The notes below the pieces were generated by a model. The model was given only the letters and a program-made list of their open reading frames with translations. It had not been told where the DNA came from and ran no database searches. Positions 9,827 to 18,967 of a DNA stretch of 64,000 nucleotides are shown one piece after another. Source of the stretch: Roseiarcus sp963807735 (lineage in GTDB: Bacteria; Pseudomonadota; Alphaproteobacteria; Rhizobiales; Beijerinckiaceae); the NCBI GenBank assembly GCA_963807735.1, contig CAWEDI010000051.1, positions 4,796 to 68,795 of the forward strand, given 5' to 3'. How positions within the stretch are numbered: position 1 is the first letter of the stretch; each line of letters starts with the position of its first letter. Made by a program: the position numbers and the translations under genes.

Positions 9827-10099
9827 ATGAACCGCCAACTCGACCTTTTCGGCGCCATCGAGCCCGAACTTCCGGGCTTCGACGCTGCCTCCTGGCGGCC
9901 CGACCCGGACGCGGTGCGCGCCGAGCTTCTGGCCGTGCTCGCCAAGGCGCGCGCCGCGCAGACCTCGCCGTGGAATGCGCGCCGCACGCTCTACTGGCGC
10001 ACCGTCTTCCCGCAAATGACGAACTGGCTGCCCGAGGATGAGGCCCAGCAATTGCGGTTCGACTTCGAGGCGGAGATGCGGCGGCTGGACGCCGCCTGA
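9827..10099 (+). CDS. Small uncharacterised protein linked to the restriction locus
   Basis: A 90-residue soluble acidic protein starting MNRQLDLFGAIEPELPGFD and containing RRTLYWRTVFPQMTNWLP near residues 54-71. I do not know a characterised family. The codon use and composition look genuine, the ATG is well placed, and it follows the restriction-modification gene by 56 bp on the same strand, so it may be an accessory or control protein of that locus. The hydrophobic-aromatic patch is unusual for a random frame in such GC-rich DNA. Confidence 0.65.
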   Translation: MNRQLDLFGAIEPELPGFDAASWRPDPDAVRAELLAVLAKARAAQTSPWNARRTLYWRTVFPQMTNWLPEDEAQQLRFDFEAEMRRLDAA

Positions 10100-10122
10100 C
10101 ACGAGCGCGACCCAGGCGACGC

Positions 10123-11463
10123 TCAGGCGTCGGCGATTTGGCGGATTGCCGTGATGAAGCGTGCCGAGACCGTGTCGCGCGCGCGGTGCCGGCCGCCGCT
10201 GACTTGGCGGACGCCGCCGCTCCATACGCCATCCACGACCCGCGATCCGGCGTGGAAAATCCAAGTGTCGAGGATCTCGTCGTCGGCGCGGCCGGCAAGC
10301 CACGGCGAGCCGACGTCGAGCGAGACGAGATCGGCGAACGCGCCTTCGGCGATCCGCCCGCCGTCGCGTTGCAGCGCCTGCGCGCCGCCCGCGGCGGCGG
10401 CGTCGAACAGCGCCCGCCCGGTCGAGCGCCCCGGCGCCGCGATCACGTTGCGCTGGCGGCGCATCAGCCGCTGCGCATATTCAAGCTGTTTGAGCTCCGT
10501 GGCGACGCCGATCTCGATGTTCGAATCGCTGCCGATGCCGAACGCCCCGCCGGCGGCGAAAAAGGCGGGGTTGATAACGCCGTCGCCGAGGTTGGCCTCG
10601 GTGATCGGACAGAGCCCGACGACGGCGCCGCTCTGCGCCAGCGCGCGGGCTTCGTCGTCAAGCATGTGGGTGGCGTGGATCGCGCACCAGCGGCGGTCGA
10701 CGGGGGCGTGATCGAGCAGCCAGCGCGCCGGCCGCGCGCCTGACCAGGCAAGGCAATCCTCGACCTCCTTCACCTGCTCGGCGACGTGCATGTGGATCGG
10801 CCCGTCGCCGGCGAGCGTGATCACCGCCGCCAGTTCCGCCGGCGTGACGGCGCGCAGCGAATGCGGGGCGACGCCGACGACCGGCGCGAGCGGGCGGCAG
10901 TCTTCGACGAGCCGGGCGAAGCCGTCGAGATCGGTGAGGAAGCGCCGCTGCTCGGGCCGCGGCGGCGCGCCGCCGAAGGTCGCATGGGCGTAGAACACCG
11001 GCAGCAGGGTCAGGCCGAGACCCGCGGTGTCAGCGGCGGCGGCGATGCGCTCGGCCAATTCGGCGCGGCGCGCATAGGGGCGCCCGTCCGGCGCGTTGTG
11101 CAGATAGTGGAACTCGGCGACGGCGCCGAAGCCCGCCTCCAGCATCTCGACATAGAGTTGCGCCGCGACCGCCTCGATCTGCTCCGGGGTCATGGCGAGG
11201 GCGAAGCGGTACATCGTCTCGCGCCAGGTCCAGAACGTGTCTTCGCTGTCGCCGCGCCGCTCGGCGAGCCCCGCCATCGCGCGCTGGAACGCATGGCTGT
11301 GCAGATTGGCGATCGCGGGCACGCCCAGCGCGTGGCGTTCATCGCCCGGTTCGGCGGCGATGTCGGTCTGCACGGCGCCGATGCGCGCGCCGTCGAGCGC
11401 AACGCGAACGTCTGAGCGCCAGCCCGACGGCGTCAGCGCGCGGGCGAAATGCAAGGCGGCCAT
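10123..11463 (-). CDS. hutF: Formimidoylglutamate deiminase
   Basis: Amidohydrolase-superfamily enzyme of 446 residues that removes ammonia from N-formimidoyl-L-glutamate to give N-formyl-L-glutamate, the fourth step of the five-step histidine pathway. Metal-binding motif NLHSHAFQRAMAG lies near residues 50-62, followed by DTFWTWRETMYRFA. Later family motifs are GVAPHSLRAV and MHVAEQ, then HATHMLDDEARALA and GIGSDSNIEI near residue 320. The ATG start at 11463 sits in front of a short intergenic region shared with the divergent hutI. Its presence with hutG, and absence of a formiminoglutamase, fixes the two-step branch. Confidence 0.94.
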   Translation of the reverse strand: MAALHFARALTPSGWRSDVRVALDGARIGAVQTDIAAEPGDERHALGVPAIANLHSHAFQRAMAGLAERRGDSEDTFWTWRETMYRFALAMTPEQIEAVAAQLYVEMLEAGFGAVAEFHYLHNAPDGRPYARRAELAERIAAAADTAGLGLTLLPVFYAHATFGGAPPRPEQRRFLTDLDGFARLVEDCRPLAPVVGVAPHSLRAVTPAELAAVITLAGDGPIHMHVAEQVKEVEDCLAWSGARPARWLLDHAPVDRRWCAIHATHMLDDEARALAQSGAVVGLCPITEANLGDGVINPAFFAAGGAFGIGSDSNIEIGVATELKQLEYAQRLMRRQRNVIAAPGRSTGRALFDAAAAGGAQALQRDGGRIAEGAFADLVSLDVGSPWLAGRADDEILDTWIFHAGSRVVDGVWSGGVRQVSGGRHRARDTVSARFITAIRQIADA

Positions 11464-11527
11464 GCTTCCTCCGCTTGACCCTGACATGTCATATATTAAA
11501 GCCGGTTGCGGCAAGGGTGCAAAGCGA
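11464..11527. promoter_or_regulatory. Divergent hutF/hutI control region
   Basis: The 64 bp between the divergent hut genes hold a perfect 10-bp palindrome tgacatgtca at 11482-11491, overlapping an AT-rich tatatt at 11492-11497 that could be a -10 element. A cttgac element precedes it at 11474-11479, but the spacing is too short for a standard pair. HutC-type GntR repressors usually bind short palindromes in such regions. No hutC is in the window, so the regulator is unknown. Confidence 0.45.
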
Positions 11528-12721
11528 ATGGAAGTTCCTCTTACGCTATGGCGCAACGCCCGCCTCGCGACCTGCGCCGGCGCGGGGCTCGACGTCGTCG
11601 AGCGCGGCGCGCTCGTCACCGGCGGCGGCCGCATCGTCTACGCCGGTCTGGAGGCCGACGCGCCGCGCGCCGAGACGGAAGTTGATTGTGAAGGGCGCTG
11701 GATCACGCCCGCGCTCGTCGATTGCCACACCCACCTCGTCTACGGCGGGAATCGGGCGCGCGAGTTCGAGCTACGGCTCGCCGGCGCGTCATACGAGGAG
11801 ATCGCCCGCGCCGGCGGCGGCATTCTCTCGACCGTCGCCGCGACGCGGGCGGCGAGCGAGAACGAACTCGTCGCGCAGGCTTTGAAGCGGCTCGACGCGC
11901 TGATTGGCGAAGGCGTTGGGGCGATCGAGATCAAATCCGGCTACGGGCTCGACCTCGCGGCCGAGCGCAAGATGCTGCGCGCGGCGCGGCGGCTCGCGCG
12001 CGAGCGGCAAATCGTGCTGAAAACGAGCTTCCTTGGCGCCCACGCGCTGCCGACTGAATACAAGGAGCGGCGCGGGGCTTACGTCGACCTCGTCGCAGAG
12101 ATGATCCCGGCGCTCGCCGCCGAAGGATTGGTTGATGCGGTCGACGGCTTTTGCGAGACGATCGCGTTCAACAAACAAGAGATCGCGCGGGTGTTTGACG
12201 CCGCGCGCCGCGCCGGCCTGCCGGTGAAGCTGCACGCCGAGCAGCTTTCCAATCTCGGCGGCGCTGCGCTCGCGGCGTCTTATGGGGCGCTGTCGGCCGA
12301 TCACCTCGAATATCTCGACGACGAGGGCGCCGCGGCGATGGCGCGCGCGGGCACGGTCGCCGTGCTATTGCCGGGCGCGTTCTACACGCTGCGCGAGCGC
12401 CAAGCGCCGCCGGTCGCCGCGCTGCGTCGTCATGGCGTGCCGATCGCCGTCGCCACCGACAGCAACCCCGGCTCCTCGCCGCTCACCTCACTGTTGACTG
12501 CGCTCAACATGGCGGCGACGTTGTTTCGTCTGACGATCGAGGAATGTTTGCTCGGCGCAACCAAACACGCCGCGCGTGCGTTGGGGCTTGAATCCGAACT
12601 CGGCTCATTGGAGGTCGGCAAGGCGGCGCATTTCGCGTTGTGGGACATCGAGCGGCCGGCGGAGCTGGTCTATCGCATCGGCTTCAATCCGCTGCATCGT
12701 CGCGTTTGGGGCGGCTCATGA
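11528..12721 (+). CDS. hutI: Imidazolonepropionase
   Basis: Hydrolyses 4-imidazolone-5-propionate to N-formimidoyl-L-glutamate, the third step of histidine degradation; cytosolic and metal-dependent. The 397-residue length is typical. The metal-binding motif DCHTHLVYGGNR lies near residues 65-76, KSGYGLDL near residue 137, KLHAEQLSN near residue 237 and DSNPGSSPL near residue 312. The ATG at 11528 gives the usual N-terminus; an earlier in-frame ATG at 11486 would lie within the palindromic control region. The stop overlaps the hutH start as ATGA, so the two are translationally coupled. Confidence 0.95.
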   Translation: MEVPLTLWRNARLATCAGAGLDVVERGALVTGGGRIVYAGLEADAPRAETEVDCEGRWITPALVDCHTHLVYGGNRAREFELRLAGASYEEIARAGGGILSTVAATRAASENELVAQALKRLDALIGEGVGAIEIKSGYGLDLAAERKMLRAARRLARERQIVLKTSFLGAHALPTEYKERRGAYVDLVAEMIPALAAEGLVDAVDGFCETIAFNKQEIARVFDAARRAGLPVKLHAEQLSNLGGAALAASYGALSADHLEYLDDEGAAAMARAGTVAVLLPGAFYTLRERQAPPVAALRRHGVPIAVATDSNPGSSPLTSLLTALNMAATLFRLTIEECLLGATKHAARALGLESELGSLEVGKAAHFALWDIERPAELVYRIGFNPLHRRVWGGS

Positions 12722-14226
12722 TTCGCGCCGGCGAAGTGTCTCTTCGACAATGGCGCGACGTCTGGCGTGGCGGCGCGGTTGACCTTGATCCTGCTTGCGG
12801 CGCGGCCGTGGCGAAGGGAGCGGCGACGGTGCAGCGCATTGTCGCGCGCGGCGAGCCGGTCTATGGCGTCAACACCGGCTTCGGCAAGCTGTCGATGGTG
12901 CGGATCGAGGCCGCCGATCTCACCAAGCTGCAACGCAACATCGTACTCAGCCACGCCGTCGGCGTCGGCGAGCCGGCCTCGGTTGAGGCGACCCGTTTGA
13001 TGATGGCGCTCAAACTGACGAGCCTCGCGCAGGGCGCCTCGGGCGTGCGGCCGGCGACGCTGGCGTTGATCGAAGCCATGTTGCAGCGAGACGTGCTGCC
13101 GCTCGTGCCGTCGCAGGGCTCCGTCGGCGCCTCGGGCGACCTCGCGCCGCTCGCGCATATGGCGGCGGCGATGATTGGGGTCGGCGAAGTGTTGCTCGGC
13201 GGCGAACGCATGCCCGCCGCCGAAGGTCTCGGCAAGGCAGGCCTCGCGCCCGCCGAGCTGGAGGCGAAGGAAGGGCTGGCGCTGCTCAATGGCACGCAGT
13301 TCTCGACGGCCTATGCGCTGTGCGGCTTGTTCGAGATCGAGCGCGTCTTTCAGGCCGCGCTGGTGACGGGGGCGCTTTCGACCGACGCGGCGCGCGGCTC
13401 GGATACGCCGTTCGATCCTCGCATTCACGCGCTGCGCCGACATCGCGGTCAGATCGACGTCGCCGCTTGCCTGCGCGCGCTGATGGCGGGCAGCCATATC
13501 CGCGCCTCGCATTTGCGCGACGACCCGCGCGTGCAGGACCCTTACTGCCTGCGCTGCCAACCGCAGGTGATGGGGGCTTGCCTCGATCTGATGCGTCACG
13601 CCGCGCGCACGCTCGAAGACGAGGCCAACGGCGTCTCCGACAATCCGCTGGTGTTCGCCGAGGATGACGCCGTGTTGTCCGGCGGCAATTTCCACGCCGA
13701 GCCGATCGCCTTCGCCGCCGACACGCTGGCGCTCGCCGTTTGTGAGATCGGCTCGCTCGCCGAACGGCGCGTCGCGATGCTGGTTGATCCGGCGCTGAGC
13801 GGGCTGCCGGCGTTCCTGACGCGCCATCCCGGCTTGAACTCAGGCTTCATGATGGCGCAGGTGACGGCGGCGGCGCTGGTGTCGGAGAACAAACAACGCG
13901 CCTATCCGGCGAGCGTCGATTCGATCCCGACCTCGGCCAACCAGGAGGATCACGTCTCGATGGCCGCGCACGGGGCGCGTCGGCTGATCCCGATGGCGCG
14001 CAACGCGGCCAACATCGTCGCCATCGAGGCGCTGGCCGCCGCGCAAGCCTGCGATTTTCATGCGCCGCTGCGCTCCAGCGAGACGCTGGAGAGGGTGCGC
14101 GCGAAGATTCGCGCCGCTGTTCCGCATCTCGACGAAGACCGCTATTTCCACGACGATCTGGCGGCGGCCGAGCGGTTGGTGTCGTCCGGCGCATTGGCGG
14201 ACGGGCTCGATTGGCCTTCGATATAG
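12718..14226 (+). CDS. hutH: Histidine ammonia-lyase
   Basis: Non-oxidatively deaminates L-histidine to urocanate, the first step of the pathway, using an MIO electrophile formed autocatalytically from Ala-Ser-Gly. That triad is present as residues 138-140 within VGASGDLAPLAH. Other conserved blocks are YGVNTGFGKL near residue 46, NGTQFSTAYAL near residue 192, and SVDSIPTSANQEDHVSM near residue 400. The length of 502 residues is normal. Translation is coupled to hutI by an ATGA overlap. After hutH comes a 266-bp gap filled by a palindromic repeat before hutG. Confidence 0.96.
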   Translation: MIRAGEVSLRQWRDVWRGGAVDLDPACGAAVAKGAATVQRIVARGEPVYGVNTGFGKLSMVRIEAADLTKLQRNIVLSHAVGVGEPASVEATRLMMALKLTSLAQGASGVRPATLALIEAMLQRDVLPLVPSQGSVGASGDLAPLAHMAAAMIGVGEVLLGGERMPAAEGLGKAGLAPAELEAKEGLALLNGTQFSTAYALCGLFEIERVFQAALVTGALSTDAARGSDTPFDPRIHALRRHRGQIDVAACLRALMAGSHIRASHLRDDPRVQDPYCLRCQPQVMGACLDLMRHAARTLEDEANGVSDNPLVFAEDDAVLSGGNFHAEPIAFAADTLALAVCEIGSLAERRVAMLVDPALSGLPAFLTRHPGLNSGFMMAQVTAAALVSENKQRAYPASVDSIPTSANQEDHVSMAAHGARRLIPMARNAANIVAIEALAAAQACDFHAPLRSSETLERVRAKIRAAVPHLDEDRYFHDDLAAAERLVSSGALADGLDWPSI

Positions 14227-14289
14227 GAGGAGCCGTCGTTGCGAGCGAGGCGTAAATCTTTCCTCCCCGAGCAGACGACCGTCCTTTCC

Positions 14290-14429
14290 GTCATGGCCGG
14301 GCTTGTCCCGGCCATCCACGTCGTGACGAATCAGCGACGCGGCAAGTCTGAGAATGCGCCAGACGTTGGCGTTCTGTGGCCGTCGCGCCACGTCCCGACG
14401 TGGATAGCCGGGACAAGCCCGGCCATGAC
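14290..14429. repeat. Family B palindromic repeat, copy 1 (between hutH and hutG)
   Basis: A hyphenated inverted repeat of about 140 bp. The left arm begins gtcatggccgggcttgtccc and the right arm is its near-perfect complement, ending ggccatgac. The arms would form a long GC-rich stem around a roughly 70-base loop if transcribed. A second copy lies at 40788-40938. The element interrupts the spacing of the hut operon, and the rest of the 14227-14492 gap holds no gene. Confidence 0.85.
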
Positions 14430-14492
14430 GCGGAGAGAGTCATACAACCCTACCCAAGCAACGGTTGACCGTTTCGCAAGGCCATCGCACCC

Positions 14493-15323
14493 ATGACCCC
14501 CGACTGGCTCACCATCGAGCGCCGCGACGCGCCGCTGATTGTCAGCATTCCCCATGCCGGCGTCGAACTGCTGCACTATGCGCCGCGTTTCGAGAGCCCT
14601 TGGCTCGCGCAGCGCGACGCGGACTGGCATATCCCCGAGCTCTACGCCTTCGCCGCCGGGCTCGGCGCGACGATTGTGCGCACGTCGTTGTCGCGTTCCA
14701 TCATCGACGTCAACCGCGACCCGAGCGGCGCCTCGCTTTATCCCGGTCAGGCGACGACGGAGCTTTGCCCGACGATGACCTTCGACGGCGATCCGCTCTA
14801 CAAAGCGGGCGAAGCGCCGGATGCGGCCGAGATCGCACAGCGGCGCGAGCGTTATTTCGATCCGTATCACGCCGCGCTCGCCGCCGAGATCGAGCGGCTG
14901 CGCGCGCTCAACGGCCGCGTCGCGCTCTACGACGCCCATTCGATCCGCTCGCGCATCCCACGTCTTTTTGACGGGGAACTGCCGTTGTTCAATTTGGGAA
15001 CCAACGACGGTCGGGCGTGTTCGCCCGTGTTGCGCGAGCAACTCCACGGCGAGCTGGCGGGCAGCGGCGAAAGCCATGTCGTCGACGGTCGGTTCAAAGG
15101 CGGCTGGATCACGCGCGCCTTCGGCGATCCGAGCCACGGCGTTGAGGCGGTGCAGATGGAGCTCGGCTGCCGGGCTTATATGATTGAACCGGAGATCGTC
15201 GGCCCCGAGACCTGGCCGACACCGCTCGACGCGCCGCGCGCCGAGGTCACGCGCAAAACCCTGAAAACCATCCTGCAAACCCTGCTCGCCTTCGTCCGCG
15301 AGCCGCGCGGAGAACGCCCGTGA
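14493..15323 (+). CDS. hutG: N-formylglutamate deformylase
   Basis: Hydrolyses N-formyl-L-glutamate to glutamate and formate, the last step of the pathway. The 276-residue protein belongs to the FGase family. Seen motifs are LIVSIPHAGVEL near residue 15, SRSIIDVNRDPSGASLYPGQ near residues 66-85, LYDAHSIRSRIPRLFDG near residue 145, and FKGGWITRAFG near residue 202, with the conserved HAG, DxNR and DxHS elements that bind metal and substrate. The ATG start follows the repeat-filled gap. Its stop overlaps the hutU start by four bases (GTGA). Confidence 0.93.
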   Translation: MTPDWLTIERRDAPLIVSIPHAGVELLHYAPRFESPWLAQRDADWHIPELYAFAAGLGATIVRTSLSRSIIDVNRDPSGASLYPGQATTELCPTMTFDGDPLYKAGEAPDAAEIAQRRERYFDPYHAALAAEIERLRALNGRVALYDAHSIRSRIPRLFDGELPLFNLGTNDGRACSPVLREQLHGELAGSGESHVVDGRFKGGWITRAFGDPSHGVEAVQMELGCRAYMIEPEIVGPETWPTPLDAPRAEVTRKTLKTILQTLLAFVREPRGERP

Positions 15324-16993
15324 ACTCGCCCCGTCTCGACAACATGCGCGTGGTCCGGAGCCCGCGCGGCCCGGAGATCAGCGCCAAGAGCTGGCTCACC
15401 GAAGCGCCGATGCGCATGCTGATGAACAATCTCGACGCCGAGGTCGCCGAGCGTCCCGGTGAGCTCATCGTCTATGGCGGCATCGGCCGCGCCGCGCGAG
15501 ATTGGAACGCGTACGACCGCATCGTGGAGACGCTGAAGCGCCTGGAGGCGGACGAGACATTGTTGGTTCAGTCAGGCAAGCCGGTCGGCGTGTTTCGGAC
15601 GCACGAGGATGCGCCGCGCGTGCTGATCGCCAACTCCAATCTCGTGCCGCATTGGGCGACTTGGGCGCATTTCCATGAGCTCGATCGCAAGGGCCTGATG
15701 ATGTATGGCCAGATGACGGCCGGTTCGTGGATCTATATCGGCAGCCAGGGCATCGTGCAGGGCACGTATGAAACTTTTGTCGAGATGGGCCGACGCCATT
15801 ACGGCGGCTCGCTGAAGGGCAAATGGATTCTGACTGCGGGCCTTGGCGGCATGGGCGGCGCGCAACCGCTCGCCGCGACGATGGCCGGCGCTTCGCTGCT
15901 GGCGATCGAATGCCGGCCGTCCAGCATTGAGTTCCGCTTGCGCTCCGGCTATCTCGACGTGGCCGCCAAGGACCTCGACGAGGCGCTGGAGATCATCGAG
16001 CGATCCATCAAGGACGGCAAGCCCGCCTCCGTCGGCCTGCTCGGCAACGCGGCCGATGTGCTGCCGGAGCTCATCAAGCGCGGCGTGCGCCCCGACGTCG
16101 TCACCGATCAAACGTCTGCGCATGATCCGCTCAATGGCTATTTGCCGAAGGGATGGACTCTGCAAGACTGGGAGAGCCGTCGCGCCAGCGACCCGAAGGG
16201 CGTCGAGCAGGCCGCGCGAACGTCGATGGCCGGGCATGTGCGGGCAATGCTCGCGTTTCAGCAGATGGGCGTGCCGACCGTCGACTACGGCAACAACATA
16301 AGACAGATGGCGCTGGAGGAAGGCGTCGCTGACGCCTTCGCGTTTCCGGGTTTCGTGCCGGCCTATATTCGGCCTTTGTTCTGCCGGGGAATCGGGCCGT
16401 TCCGCTGGGCGGCGTTGTCGGGCGATCCCGAGGACATCTATCGCACCGACGCGAAGGTGAAAGAGTTGATCCCCGACAATCCGCATCTGCACAACTGGCT
16501 CGACATGGCGCGCGCCCGCATCAAGTTTCAAGGCCTGCCGGCGCGCATCTGCTGGGTCGGTCTTGGCGATCGTCATCGGCTTGGCCTCGCGTTCAACGAG
16601 ATGGTCGCGAAAGGCGAACTGAAAGCGCCCGTCGTGATTGGTCGCGATCATCTCGATTCGGGCTCGGTCGCCTCGCCCAATCGCGAGACCGAAGCGATGA
16701 AAGACGGCTCGGATGCGGTGTCCGATTGGCCGCTGCTCAACGCGCTGCTCAACTGCGCCTCCGGCGCGACGTGGGTCTCGTTGCATCACGGCGGCGGCGT
16801 CGGCATGGGCTATTCGCAGCACGCCGGCATGGTCGTCGTCTGCGACGGAACGGAGGCGGCGTCGCGCCGCATCGCTCGTGTCCTGTGGAACGACCCGGCT
16901 TCCGGCGTCATGCGCCACGCCGACGCCGGCTACGACGAGGCGATCGCCTGCGCGCGCGAAAAGGGTCTCGATCTGCCGAGCCTGTCGCTCTAA
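15320..16993 (+). CDS. hutU: Urocanate hydratase
   Basis: Urocanase converts urocanate to 4-imidazolone-5-propionate with tightly bound NAD acting as electrophile; second step of histidine degradation. The 557-residue length matches the family exactly. The N-terminus has YGGIGRAARDW and SGKPVGVF; the NAD-binding region includes TAGLGGMGGAQPL near residue 176. Cys411 in ICWVGLGDRHRLG corresponds to the catalytic Cys410 of the Pseudomonas putida enzyme. The late block SLHHGGGVGMGYSQHAG is intact. The GTG start overlaps the hutG stop. The gene ends the hut operon, 42 bp before the FkbH-like gene. Confidence 0.96.
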   Translation: MNSPRLDNMRVVRSPRGPEISAKSWLTEAPMRMLMNNLDAEVAERPGELIVYGGIGRAARDWNAYDRIVETLKRLEADETLLVQSGKPVGVFRTHEDAPRVLIANSNLVPHWATWAHFHELDRKGLMMYGQMTAGSWIYIGSQGIVQGTYETFVEMGRRHYGGSLKGKWILTAGLGGMGGAQPLAATMAGASLLAIECRPSSIEFRLRSGYLDVAAKDLDEALEIIERSIKDGKPASVGLLGNAADVLPELIKRGVRPDVVTDQTSAHDPLNGYLPKGWTLQDWESRRASDPKGVEQAARTSMAGHVRAMLAFQQMGVPTVDYGNNIRQMALEEGVADAFAFPGFVPAYIRPLFCRGIGPFRWAALSGDPEDIYRTDAKVKELIPDNPHLHNWLDMARARIKFQGLPARICWVGLGDRHRLGLAFNEMVAKGELKAPVVIGRDHLDSGSVASPNRETEAMKDGSDAVSDWPLLNALLNCASGATWVSLHHGGGVGMGYSQHAGMVVVCDGTEAASRRIARVLWNDPASGVMRHADAGYDEAIACAREKGLDLPSLSL

Positions 16994-17035
16994 ACTTCGC
17001 CGGAATCGGCGCGCGAGCGCTGCGAAGGAGAGCCG

Positions 17036-18967
17036 ATGCGCGCGCCGGAATTGACATGGCTACCCGAGGCGACCGACGCGCGCGGCCGCCTCGCGGCGTT
17101 GGCGCGCGCCGAGGACTTTGCGGAGGCCCTGCGACTCGCCAACAGCCGGCTCGACTTCGTGCGGACGCAGGCGCTCGACCAGATCGTGCGCCGACGCTGG
17201 CCGGACCGGCCGGCGGGGTTCGACGGTCCGGGGTATCGTCTGGCGCTGCTAAGTTCCTCGACCACGGCGCATCTGCCCGGCGCGCTGCGGATCGCAGCGT
17301 TGCGCGCCGGGCTGTGGTTGACCGTCTACGAGGCCGACTACGGCCAGTTCCGCCAGGAACTCGAAGCGCCCGGTTCTGGGCTGCACGCCTTTCGTCCAGA
17401 CGGCGTGCTGTTCGCGTTCGACGCAGAGTATATTTGCGCGGGCGTGACCGCGTCCTCGTCCACCGCCGAAGCCGAGGCGGCGTTGCAGGCGGTGCGCGCC
17501 GATCTCGTTGCCTGCTGGGGCAAGGCGCGCGAGGCTTTCGGGGCGGTGTTGCAGCAGACCGTTTTGCCAACGCCGCCTACCCTGCTCGGAGCCAACGAGC
17601 ATCGCCTCCCTGGTTCGCACGCCGCGTTTGTTGCGCAGGTCAACACCGCGCTGCGCGCGTGGGCGGATGCGGAGGGCGTCGATCTCGTGGCGCTCGACGC
17701 CGCCGCAGCTCGGGACGGGCTCGCGGCGTGGCACGATCCGATGTTGTGGCGGCGCGCCAAGCAGGACGTTCATCCCGCCGCTGCGCCGATGTATGGCGAA
17801 CTCGTCGCGCGGGTGATGGCGGCGCGGGCCGGCAAATCGCGCAAATGCCTCGTGCTCGACCTCGACAATACGTTGTGGGGCGGCGTGATCGGCGACGACG
17901 GGCTCGACGGCATCAGGCTGGGGCAGGGCGATGCGCTCGGTGAAGGCTTTCTCGCCGTCCAGCGATACGCCCGCGAGCTCGGCCGGCGCGGGATCATCCT
18001 CGCCGTGTGCTCGAAGAACGACGAGGCGAACGCGTGGGAGCCGTTCGACAAACATCCGGAGATGGTGCTGCGTCGTCAGGACATCGCCTGTTTCGTCGCC
18101 AACTGGAGCGACAAGGCGGACAACATCGCTCTGATCGCGCGGCGGCTCAACATCGGCCTCGATAGCCTGGTGTTCGTCGACGACAATCCGTTCGAGCGCA
18201 ATCGTGTGCGCGAGGCGCTGCCAATGGTGGCGGTTCCCGAACTGCCCGAGGAGCCCGCGCTGGCGCCGCACGCGCTCGCCGCCGCCGGCTATTTCGAGGC
18301 GGTCGCCGTCACCGGCGAGGATCGCGCGCGGACCGCGCAATACGACGGCAACGCCCGGCGCGACGCCGAGCGCGGGCGCCACACGGACCTCGCCGCCTAT
18401 CTCAGAAGCCTGGAGATGCAGGCGCCGTGGGGCTATTTCGACAGCTTCAATCGCCAGCGCATCGTCCAGCTCATCAACAAGACCAACCAGTTCAACCTGA
18501 CGACCCGCCGCTACGACGAGGCCGACTACGACGCCTTCCTGTGCGACGACAACGTCGTCGGCATCCATGTGCGCCTGATCGACCGCTTCGGCGACAATGG
18601 CCTCATCGGCGTCGTCATCGCCAAGCAGGATGAGACGGCGCTCGCCATCGATACGTGGTTGATGAGTTGCCGGGTCTTGGGGCGCGGGGTCGAGGCGGCG
18701 ACGCTCTCCATCCTGGTCGCCGAGGCGGCCCGGCGCGGCGCCACGCACTTGACTGGCGAATATATCCCGTCGGCGAAGAACGGCATGGTGCGCGATCACT
18801 ACGACAAGCTTGGCTTCCGGCTGATCGGGCAGAGCGAAACCGGCGCCAAGCGCTACGTGCTGAGCATCGAGGATCACCGCGCGCCCGACTTGCCGATCGT
18901 CGTCTCAAGAGGAACTCATGGAAAAACAAGCGCAGACATTGGGCGAGTTGACGCAGTTGCTTCGTGA
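17036..18967 (+). CDS. FkbH-like HAD protein (glyceryl-ACP synthase type)
   Basis: A 643-residue FkbH-family protein. In characterised polyketide pathways such proteins take the glyceryl group from 1,3-bisphosphoglycerate, dephosphorylate it and load it on an acyl carrier protein. Three regions are visible: an N-terminal SGNH-like segment with LLSSSTTAHLPG near residue 68 and LLGANEHRLPGSHAAF near residue 180; a central HAD phosphatase with LVLDLDNTLWGG (Asp275, Asp277), LAVCSKND and LVFVDDNPFERN; and a C-terminal acetyltransferase-like region with INKTNQFNLTTRR and SAKNGMVRDHYDKLGF. The downstream ACP gene overlaps its 3' end by 50 bp, supporting joint function. No polyketide or NRPS module is nearby, so the acceptor of the glyceryl group is unknown. 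Confidence 0.9.
   Translation: MRAPELTWLPEATDARGRLAALARAEDFAEALRLANSRLDFVRTQALDQIVRRRWPDRPAGFDGPGYRLALLSSSTTAHLPGALRIAALRAGLWLTVYEADYGQFRQELEAPGSGLHAFRPDGVLFAFDAEYICAGVTASSSTAEAEAALQAVRADLVACWGKAREAFGAVLQQTVLPTPPTLLGANEHRLPGSHAAFVAQVNTALRAWADAEGVDLVALDAAAARDGLAAWHDPMLWRRAKQDVHPAAAPMYGELVARVMAARAGKSRKCLVLDLDNTLWGGVIGDDGLDGIRLGQGDALGEGFLAVQRYARELGRRGIILAVCSKNDEANAWEPFDKHPEMVLRRQDIACFVANWSDKADNIALIARRLNIGLDSLVFVDDNPFERNRVREALPMVAVPELPEEPALAPHALAAAGYFEAVAVTGEDRARTAQYDGNARRDAERGRHTDLAAYLRSLEMQAPWGYFDSFNRQRIVQLINKTNQFNLTTRRYDEADYDAFLCDDNVVGIHVRLIDRFGDNGLIGVVIAKQDETALAIDTWLMSCRVLGRGVEAATLSILVAEAARRGATHLTGEYIPSAKNGMVRDHYDKLGFRLIGQSETGAKRYVLSIEDHRAPDLPIVVSRGTHGKTSADIGRVDAVAS

Noticed and set aside
12670..13827. 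A 385-codon open frame antisense to hutH
   Set aside because: The opposite strand encodes an intact histidine ammonia-lyase with its active-site triad; the antisense product is Arg/His/Gln-rich without pattern.
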